A stretch of 64,000 bases of DNA from Cochliopodium minus (taxonomy: Eukaryota > Discosea > Himatismenida > Cochliopodiidae). Both the position numbers and the translations under genes were made by a program. Location: assembly GCA_024220525.1 (NCBI GenBank), contig JAMYWO010000144.1, positions 45,966 to 109,965 of the forward strand. Direction: 5' to 3'. The notes under the pieces are model-generated. The model worked only from the letters and a program-made list of their open reading frames with translations. It was not told where the DNA came from and did no database searches. Numbering within the stretch: position 1 is the first letter of the stretch; each line of letters opens with the position of its first letter. Below are positions 56,301 to 64,000 of the stretch, piece by piece.

Positions 56301-56507
56301 AAAAAAATAATTTTTTAAAAAAAAACCCGCCATAAAATAAATATTTATTTTTTTTCAACGATATTTAAAGTAATTACTGGAAAAACAAATCACCTCACAT
56401 TTACCAACGATCAAATTAATTTATCAATAAATAAATTAAATTAAAAAAAATAGAAGAAATTAAAAAAAACTGTTTTTAAATAAAAAACAATAAAAAATAT
56501 TATAGAA

Positions 56508-57303
56508 ATGTTAACACCACCAAGAGTAAATCTTCCAAATAATCCAAGAGATTGTGGAGAAATCCAATTGATTTTGGGACCTATGTTTGCTGGAAAAACC
56601 ACAGAAATGTTCAGAAGAATTAAAAGATATACTGCAGCAAATAAACATTGTGTCATCATAAAGTATTCTTCTGATACCCGTTATAGCTTGGAGCATGCAT
56701 CTTCTCATGATAAAGAAATGTTACATGCTATTCCAACATCCAAATTATCAGATCTGAATTTTGAGGATTTATCACAATATGATGTTATTGGAATTGATGT
56801 AAGAAAAATCAAGAAATAAATATAATTTTTTAAATAATAACGGTATTAATAAATTATAAGAATAAATTCAAATTTAAATATAAATTTTCAACGGAAAACA
56901 AATTATAAAAATGTTTCAATCAAAATAGGAAGGACAATTTTATCCAGATTTGGTTGAATTTGTGGATTGTATGGCGGATCAAGGAAAAATCGTAATTATC
57001 TCTGCATTAGATGGAGATTTCAGAAGAAAGCCATTTGGAAGAATCTTGGAATTGATACCAAAAGCAGAAAAAGTTACAAAACTAAGTGCAGTATGTTGTC
57101 TCTGCTACGCAGATGCAGGATTCACTAAAAGATTGTCCAACGAAAAAGAAGTTACCGTCATTGGTGGAAGTGACAAATACATCGCTGTTTGCAGAGCTTG
57201 CTATGATTCCCCTGTTGAATTGTTTAAGAGTCCTTCTAAACTTTGTGGATTTAATCAAGCTATTGAGCGATTGGAATCTCTTAAAGTCTTGCCCAAGAAC
57301 TAG
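56508..57303 (+). CDS. TK1: Thymidine kinase, TK1 type
   Basis: Exons 56508-56798 and 56929-57303. [20 protein letters not shown] holds the P-loop; [18 protein letters not shown] holds the DEGQF motif formed across the intron; [12 protein letters not shown] is the lasso region; [15 protein letters not shown] and CRACYD give the four Zn-binding cysteines; ends LKVLPKN then TAG. It phosphorylates thymidine in the salvage pathway. Length and motifs are those of eukaryotic cytosolic TK1; no KEN-box-like tail is evident. Confidence 0.95.
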
Positions 57304-57399
57304 AAAAAAAAAAAAGTAATTTTTTCAAAATGTAATTGCCCATTAATTTTGAGTAATCATTAAAAAAAATTTGTTAAATAAATTATTGGTTTTTTTTTT

Positions 57400-58569
57400 T
57401 TAATCATTTTTTGTATAATTTAATTGAACTTTGATATCTTTTAGTTCCGAATCAAAATACCACGTTTCATCATCGTGATATATTACATTTTCTTTTTGAT
57501 ACTTTCTTTCCACGTAATGGAAACAACAAGCTTGTTTAGAACAACATCCCTTGCCCAGTTGGTGATTAAAAGCTTTTTCTATGTACCTTCAATTAAAAAG
57601 AAATGATAAATAAAAAGAAAAAAAAAAAGAAAAGAAATTGAATTAAATACCAATCAGCATTCCTGGTACCTCTCATCGCTCTTGGATTAAATACCTTTAT
57701 TTTTTTTTGAAGAAATTATTTAACAAAAAGAAATTTTTAAAAAGAAAATCAGATCATTTACCATGAATAACTCTTTATTATTTTCGTCTCTGGTATAAGT
57801 AGGAAATATACCAATTTTTGATAAACATTCAGAAAGAGATAAGTCTTCATTTTTACTTTTTTGAAAAGCTTCTAAGCTGCACTTTTCAATCTCCCTTGAT
57901 TCAAACTCCTTGTACATTTTTTCAAGGGATGAATAACTTAGAGTGAAAGATGCTCCAGCAACAAAATGAACAGTTTCTGATTTGAAAGATCTTCCTATCA
58001 AATGAGGAATGTTTCTTTTATAAAAAAATAAAAATTAAAAATTAAAAATCAAAAATTAAATAATTTAAAAAATATATAAATAAATAAAAAAAAAATGACG
58101 GTTTGAAATTCTTCAGGTATTCAAGATAATTTGTCATTATCATGTATGTATCAAGATCTGCCTTTAGAAAAAAGGAATTCTTATCCTCTTTGTGATATTC
58201 GTACATTTTCTTCCAACTATGAAACATCTTCAATGGCAAATCGTTGTATTCCTCCATTCTGGATAAATTCATCTCTTTTGATATATTAATTGCATTCATC
58301 GTATCATTATCAAAATCACCAAAAAAATATAGTCTTGTGCAAAATTTTCCCCATCCTTCTTTTATTGATATCATTGTATCTATATCTTTTTTTAAACTTG
58401 GTATTAAACAATATAGATTGTATGGAATATCTTTCTCTATCATGGTCTTATTCGCTTCATTTTCATCCGTTTGGTACTTTATATACTCATTTTTATTTAG
58501 AATGAAAATTAAACATACAATGAAGATAGATAGTATTATCACTATCTTCCTCATGATGGAAAGTGGCAT
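57400..58569 (-). CDS. GT31 glycosyltransferase, C1GalT-like, type II membrane protein
   Basis: N-terminal signal anchor (IMRKIVIILSIFIVCLIFIL) and luminal catalytic domain. Blocks: KEGWGKFCTRLYFFGDFDND, SWKKMYEYH, FFLKADLDTYMIMTNYLEYL (DLD in place of the usual DDD metal motif), HLIGRSFKS with FVAGASFTLSYSSLEKMY, NEDLSLSECLSKIGIFPTYT (the ED pair), and FNPRAMRGTRN. The order matches core-1 beta-1,3-galactosyltransferases. The first intron uses a GTCATT donor. It probably works in the Golgi; the acceptor sugar is unknown. The last exons are short and end LNYTKND. Confidence 0.8.
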
Positions 58570-58700
58570 TTGGGAAATATAAATCCAATCAATTTTTTTT
58601 TTTTTTTTTTTTATTTATTATTTATTATTTATTATTTTAATAAAAAAAAAACAAAAAATTTAAATAATAAAAATACTTTTATTTACAAAATTTGTTTCTT

Positions 58701-59674
58701 TCAATTGAAAAATATATCATCAAAATGCTCCTCTTGAAAAGGAATGAAAAAGGGGTCTTCATTTCCAAAGCTACTAAAAGAAATTGAAGTTTCCAAAAAA
58801 TTCTTATTTTCAATTTCTTGATTGTAAGATTCGTTTTCGAAAACGCAAGAAGATCTTTCTTGTTGAAAAGATAAAGAAAGAAAATCATCTACTTCTTGTT
58901 TTGGTGGCTCTTCAAAGCAAAATTCCTCAAAATTTGCATTTTTCTTGAAATCAATCTCATTAATTTGGGATTCTAATTCATTTGGAAGAGATGGGGTATT
59001 GATTATTTGAGTTAATGGTTCAAATTTAAGATCAAATGAAGGTTGAAAATTTTGTTGTTTAATTTCTGGGAGAGGTAGAGGTGATGATATTACAATATTT
59101 TTTTCTTCTTTCTTTTTGGTAGATTTTTTGTTGACAGGAGCTTTTTTTGTGTTTCTAACTCGTTTTGCATTATTTTTTTCGAATTTGATGTTTCCCAAAT
59201 CCAAGACTGTTTCAAAATCAAGAGGAGCTTTGTATTTTTGATAGAGAAATGAGTAGGTTCCAGTCAAAACTGTTGTCAATTTTACAAATGTGTTTTTTTT
59301 GTTTGGATTGAGATGTACTTTGTATTTGTCACCCAAGATTTCAAGAATTGGTTTTTGATAAACAACCATTCTATCAGATGGACTATTTCTTTCAAGATTT
59401 TGGTATTTCTTACGGATATCATATTTTATTGCTGTTCCATTTGATTGTTCTTCGGCAAAATTTCTCAAATCATAAAGTGATACAAATTTCTCTCTAATTA
59501 TTTAAATGAAAAAGGTTGATAAGATATTTAGAGAAAGAAAATGTTTGAAAATTTTTTTTACCCCCAAATTTTAAAAATTGGGATAAAACTTCCTATTTCT
59601 CTTTTTCTTGTTTGTTTTCTTGATTTGTTGGTATTGTTTTCGTTTTTTCTTTTTTTGTTGTTAAAGTCACTCAT
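58701..59674 (-). CDS. Unknown protein, paralogue A of a local pair
   Basis: Exons 59674-59562 and 59493-58701. The basic N-terminus (MSDFNNKKRKNENNTNKSRK) leads to EIGSFIPIFKIWGEKFVSLY DLRNFAEE, KKYQNLERNSPSDRMVVYQK and YKVHLNPNKKNTFVKLTTVL. The same blocks, with the same intron position and phase, occur in the gene at 62245. The C-terminal half is variable, Ser/Phe/acid-rich and probably disordered, like an activation tail. I do not recognise the domain. The basic head and acidic aromatic tail suggest a nuclear regulator, but that is a guess. Confidence 0.65.
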
Positions 59675-60128
59675 TTTTCAACTTTTTTTGTTTGTTTAAT
59701 TTGGTTTGTTTTTTTTTTTTTTTCTTTTCTTTTTTTTTTTACTATTTTTTTTTTAATTATCATAGTTTCAGAGAAAAAAAGATTTTTATATATCAAAGTT
59801 TCACAGAATTTAAAATAATTTCAAAATGAAAATATTCCAATCCAGTTAGTTTTTCAAATTCAAAATGAGAATATCTAAAAAATTAATGAAAATATAAATA
59901 ATTTAAATTTTTAAACTAAGTTTAAGAGAAAAATTATTTCTCAAAAAAAATATTATTCGAACTCACCAAGATAATTCAATCTATCAATCAATGGATATTA
60001 AATAAAATTTAATTATTCACAAATAAATCAATTAATTATTTGAAACTCTAAGCATGTTTTCTTCCTCCATTTATTAATTTAAAATATAATTCAAATTTCT
60101 TTTTATAAAATCTAATCTACAAAAGATA

Positions 60129-60883
60129 TCACTCTCCAATTTTATGATAGCCTTTTTGTTGTCTTGCGTCATCGATAGCACCAAACAAAGATCCTCCAAA
60201 GAATAGTACAGAACCAATGATCCAACAAGTGATGAATCCCTTCAATTTTAATTCAGATAGAACTGGATTTAAGGTTATTATAAAAAAAATTAAAAAAATT
60301 TGATTTTTTTTTTTTTTTGTAAAAAATTACTCCCTCCTAATAGATAAAGTGATGATCCAAAGAGATATTGAATCAATCCGATGATTTTGAAATGATTTGA
60401 TGTTCCAATCAATCTGAGAAGCAATATATTTCCTATCATATAAGAAACACTGCCAAATCTGAAAACCCAAACACCTATAAATAATAAATCATGAGAAGGA
60501 TAATGTTTAAATTGAATAATCCTTTATATAATCCATCTTCTCTACGAAATCTATTAAAAACAAATATTTTTTTTTTTTTTACCTGCAGATGCTTCATGTA
60601 GACTTGGCAAGAATAATACACTTCCCAATAGAAATAAAAAACCCCCTATCAAAAAAGCAATGGTGATGATCCATATCATTGCCAAATCTTTTTCGATTTT
60701 CCCATCTCTGGCTTGTTGATAGGTCTGCATCAGATCATAAATGGCACCCAATGTCAAAAAAGAACAGGCAATGATAAAGAACAAGGTAGAATCGAACAAG
60801 TATTTTGGAAATAATAGCAATATACTCGCAGGATTTAATATAAAACATCCTATCAGATATCCAACAAGAGATAATTTGATCAT
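60129..60883 (-). CDS. Multi-pass membrane protein (YrhK-like pattern)
   Basis: Three exons; ATG 60883 (MIKLSLVGYLIGCFILNPAS) is the first in-frame Met. About six hydrophobic segments: LVGYLIGCFILNPASILLLF, TLFFIIACSFLTLGAIYDLM, WIITIAFLIGGFLFLLGSVL, FRFGSVSYMIGNILLLRLIG, FKIIGLIQYLFGSSLYLLGG and FITCWIIGSVLFFGGSLFGA. They repeat the motif 'G-S-x-L-F/Y-h-h-G', like YrhK-type small membrane repeats. It ends IDDARQQKGYHKIGE, TGA at 60131-60129. Function unknown. Confidence 0.65.
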
Positions 60884-61089
60884 TTTATTTTTCAATTTCT
60901 TTTCAAAAAAAAAAAAAAAAAAAAAAGAGGATCAAATTTTATTTTATTTTATTTTTATTATAAAGAAAAAGAAAAAGAAAATTCAAAAAAATCTATTTTT
61001 GTTTGTGAAACAAAAAAAAAAAACAAAAAACTTTAATGAAACATAAAATACAAATAAATAACAGACATTACAAATTAAGGAATCTCCAC

Positions 61090-62245
61090 TTAATTGATGT
61101 CATATAACTTGTTTAATTCGTTGGAGGAGGGAATCTTTATTTTCTCATCTTCGGAAATGGGAGGAATATCAAAGTTAAAGGAAATAAAGGATTCATTGTT
61201 GTAATCACACTTTACCTGTTGTTCAAACACTTCATAGAAAGAGAGATCAGAGTGCACTTGAGAACTTTTTTGAATGCTACTTTGATAAATAGGAGGAGAT
61301 TCCAGAACGATGTTAGGAGAATTATTTATTTGTGTTGGCTCATTGTTTGAAGTTTTATTTATGTTTATTTTTTTGTGGAATAGAAAACAGTTGTGATTAT
61401 TGTTATTGATGGCAGTGTAATTATTTTGATTTATGTTTTTGTTGATGTTATTAATGTTTTCAACTTGATTATTCATATTTGATGTGACCATTTTATTTGG
61501 GCTGATGCTGTAATTCATACCTTTGTTTTGTTGTGGTTTCATGCTTGTAAAATTTTCCAATATTTGTGCAGATTTACCAAAAGTTACTTTGTTGTAATAT
61601 GCAAGTCTATTCCCTCTCTTTTTTACGCTTGTTTCTGTTTTTTTGACTTTTTTGACAGCGGGTGTTTTTTTTGGAGGAATTGACTTGACATTCTCTGTTG
61701 TGATTGTTTCTTTATTTCTAATTACAGGTACAGATTCCCCTAAATCAATCAATATTTCTTTATCAATAGGAATTTTATGTAAATCAACGAGATATTTAAA
61801 TTCCCCTTTCAACACTTGATCCAATTTTAAAAAATTATTCTTCTTGTTTGGATTAATGTGTATCTTCAACATTTTGTCCATTCTGGAAAGTATTTCCTTC
61901 TGTTCTATCACCCATCTTTCTGATGGTGAATTTCTTTCTAGATTTTGGAATTTCTTTCTCAATTCATATTTCAATCCTGCACCACTTGGTAGTTCATCAA
62001 GAAAATTTCTTATATCGTAAACAGAGAGAAAGAGTATTCTTTTTTTTTTTTTTTTGATGAAAAATATGTTAAAAATCATTTTTAAAATGATTTTGTTTGG
62101 AAAATAATTTTTCTTACTGATTTATTTTGAATATAGGTATTTTAGTTCCTTTTGCTTTCTTTCTTGTTTCTTTTCTAGGTTTTATTAATTCTGTTTCCTT
62201 TTTCTTTTTAATTTGAGTTTGTATTTTCATTTGCTTTGTTTCCAT
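61090..62245 (-). CDS. Unknown protein, paralogue B of a local pair
   Basis: Exons 62245-62118 and 62038-61090. METKQMKIQTQIKKKKETEL and a KETRKKAKG stretch lead to TKIPIFKINQ, LFLSVYDIRNFLDELPSGAG, RKKFQNLERNSPSERWVIEQ, KIHINPNKKNNFLKLDQVLK. These align block by block with the 59674 gene. After a Lys-rich linker (KKTPAVKKVKKTETSVKKRG) comes an Asn-rich low-complexity segment and an acidic Ser/Phe tail. Same family as paralogue A; no known domain recognised. Confidence 0.65.
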
Positions 62246-62674
62246 TTCAACACAAAAATCAAAATTTTGTAAGAAAAAGAAGAATGGTCAAATTTTATTG
62301 TTTTGATTCTTTTTTATTATTTTTTAAATTTTCATTTTTCAAGATCATGATATTTTTTTTTAATTTTAAAATTTTATATGCACAAAGTTTCTCTGAATGA
62401 ATTTTTCTCTTAAACTTTGCTCTTTACATATTTTATTTTTCATTTTTGAACGACAAAGTTTCTCTGAAAAAAAATGAATTTTTTTAATAATAAATTAAAA
62501 AAAAAAAAATAATAAAAAAATATATAAAAACAACCAAATAAAATTAAAGTGAATACAACTTTTTAAAAACAACGAGATGAAACATCTCAAAAAATCAATT
62601 TAATTCAAAATGAATTCACATTTCTATCAAATTGTCAAAAGAAACAAAATATTTTTTATTTTTTCAAAAATTTT

Positions 62675-63884
62675 TTATTTTCCCCTTGGTTCTAGTTCAA
62701 GAGAAACTTTATAATTTTTTTCTTCCAAGTATTTTGAAGGAGAATAAGTTCGAAAGTAGAAAAGAGATTGGAGATGTTGAATGAGAGAATCACATCTGTA
62801 TTCTTTGAGATCGAGTATGTTCTTGTTATCGTAGAGAAACTTGAAACAGTTGTTCATGAGTTCTAATTTACCAATATTCAATTTTTTCTCAACATAGCTG
62901 TTGTTTCCATCAACAATAAAGCTATAATCTATTCAAAAAAAAAAAAAAGATGTTTAATATTTGCAAAAAATGTTGGAAAAAAAAATAGTTTGATCTTATT
63001 TTTATTAATTCTTTGTTTTGAATTTTGATGATATTAAATTTTGAATATTTTTTGTTTTAAAATTATTTTATTTAATAGTTTTTTATTTTTTATTTTTTAT
63101 TTTTTATTTTTTTATTTTATTTAATAGTTTTTTATTTTTTATTTTTTATTTTTTATTTTTTACTTTTTATTTTTTATTTAAAGAAAATTTTTATTTTCAA
63201 GAATTTTTTATTTTTTAAATGTCATTTTTTATTTTATATTTTTTTTTCATAGATGTCATTTTTTATTTTTTATAATTGAATTTAGAATAATTAGATTTTT
63301 ACCAACTAAAGGCATTCCCAAGTATGGCACAGAATGAGGATTGCTTTGGATGTAAACTCTGAGAGATTTGTAAGAATGATTTACGCTGGTAATTTCTTTC
63401 ACTTCTTCCAACAATTTCATGGTTTTCTTGTTGATTTTCGCCCATGTATGTTTTAGCCTCATTATTGAAGTACTGAAAAAAAATATTTAATTTTTAAAAT
63501 AATGATAAAAAAAAAATATTAAATTAATAATAAAAAAAAATTTTAATTTTAAAAATAAAAAATATTATATTATAAATAAAAAATAAATAATAATAAATAA
63601 AAAATAAAAAATAAAAAATAAAATTAAAAATTAAAAATTAAAAAAAAACAAAAATTTTTTAAAATTTGCCTGTTCAACGAAGCAACAATGGTCATTGCAG
63701 TATTCATGTCGGCAAGCAAGAAGGAGTTGTAAGAAAGTTTGATCCAAAACTCCATGGTCTCTACTCTCTCCTCAATTGTTTTTTTCAAAATGCTGGACAT
63801 GATAAAATGTGATAAAGAGTTGAACCCGTCAATACACTTTATAATTCCGCTGCAGAATAATTCTCTGTCTTGTAAATTGAACAA
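62675..63884 (-). CDS. RasGEF (Cdc25-homology) protein, 5' part outside window
   Basis: Visible exons, 5' to 3': about 63870-63667 (ERVETMEFWIKLSYNSFLLA DMNTAMTIVASLNRQ), about 63474-63302 (MRLKHTWAKINKKTMKLLEE, VPYLGMPLVG) and about 62933-62675 (YSFIVDGNN...YRCDSLIQHLQSLFYF; stop after LEPRGK). These are the central and C-terminal blocks of a Cdc25/RasGEF domain: the 'NxxxAMxIVxxL', 'RLKxTW' and 'PYLG' motifs. The N-terminal REM and scaffold regions must lie beyond 64000. It activates a Ras/Rap-type GTPase. Confidence 0.85.
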
Positions 63885-63919
63885 AAAATAAAATTAAATG
63901 AATAAAATAAATAAAACAA

Positions 63920-64000
63920 ATTAAAAATTAAATAAATTAAATAAATTAAATAAATTAAATAAATTAAATAAATTAAATAAATTAAATAAATTAAATAAAT
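63920..64000. repeat. (AAATAAATT)n tandem repeat at window end
   Basis: At least eight copies of a 9-bp unit run to the last base of the window, inside a presumed RasGEF intron. The array length is unknown because it is cut by the window. Confidence 0.85.

Overview
This is a gene-dense, extremely AT-rich nuclear contig from a protist. Genes carry many short GT-AG introns (about 50-500 nt, often just A/T homopolymer and (A5T)n or (T5A)n tracts). Intergenic gaps are short, and A-runs commonly sit directly before the ATG. Gene content (diaphanous-type formin, Rho, RasGEF, VPS9, ankyrin/Sel1/kelch proteins, sedolisin, fungal-type GH16) fits a free-living amoeboid eukaryote, perhaps an amoebozoan. 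Tim22 and an SLC25A39/40-type carrier imply ordinary mitochondria. The species is not identified. The code is standard: TAA, TAG and TGA all end genes.

Layout. 1-3.2 kb: ankyrin gene fragment (+) and Vps33 (-), tail to tail. 3.9-8.7 kb: 12-exon formin (-). 8.9-11.3 kb: HAD phosphatase (+) and WDR61/Ski8 (-, with a 100-N gap in an intron). 11.4-15.9 kb: damaged MRH-domain gene, secreted GH16 glucanase and kelch protein (all -). 16.6-19.2 kb: EF-hand/ankyrin protein (+). 19.2-20.0 kb: divergent Rho GTPase (-). 20.3-21.2 kb: DAD1/Ost2 (+). 21.3-23.7 kb: VPS9 Rab GEF (-). 23.9-25.2 kb: C-terminal half of Pus7 (-). 25.7-30.5 kb: giant ankyrin/SP-repeat protein (-). 30.9-32.0 kb: TYW3 (-). 32.2 kb: tRNA-like gene. 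32.8-34.0 kb: two small + genes, one F-box. 34.1-36.1 kb: protein with a MoxR-like C-terminus (-). 36.4-36.7 kb: orphan C-terminal exon of Vps33. 37.1-38.0 kb: N-terminal half of an RFC small subunit (-). 38.2-43.7 kb: truncated and full-length copies of a RING/coiled-coil/Sel1 gene (+). 43.8-47.5 kb: sedolisin (+). 47.7-51.8 kb: ThuA-like protein, small beta protein, ARF-like GTPase and LTO1. 51.5-57.3 kb: Tim22, SLC25A39/40, Sm-like protein, RRP8 and thymidine kinase. 57.4-62.2 kb: GT31/C1GalT-like enzyme, plus two paralogous unknown genes flanking a membrane protein. 62.7 kb to the end: RasGEF (5' part outside).

Most genes are housekeeping: tRNA modification (TYW3, Pus7), rRNA methylation (RRP8), replication and nucleotides (RFC, TK), endolysosomal fusion (Vps33, VPS9), N-glycosylation (DAD1) and mitochondrial import. 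They show no operon logic. Two things stand out. First, three genes are cut in low-complexity tracts (Vps33, Pus7, RFC). The missing Vps33 C-terminus lies about 35 kb away beside the RFC half, and single ambiguous bases (N) mark two of the breaks. This points to misjoined contigs or real rearrangements through A/T microsatellites. Second, several signalling proteins look unusual: a Rho GTPase carrying both G12V-like and Q61N-like changes, an ARF with a coiled-coil head, and a recent partial duplication of a RING-Sel1 gene.
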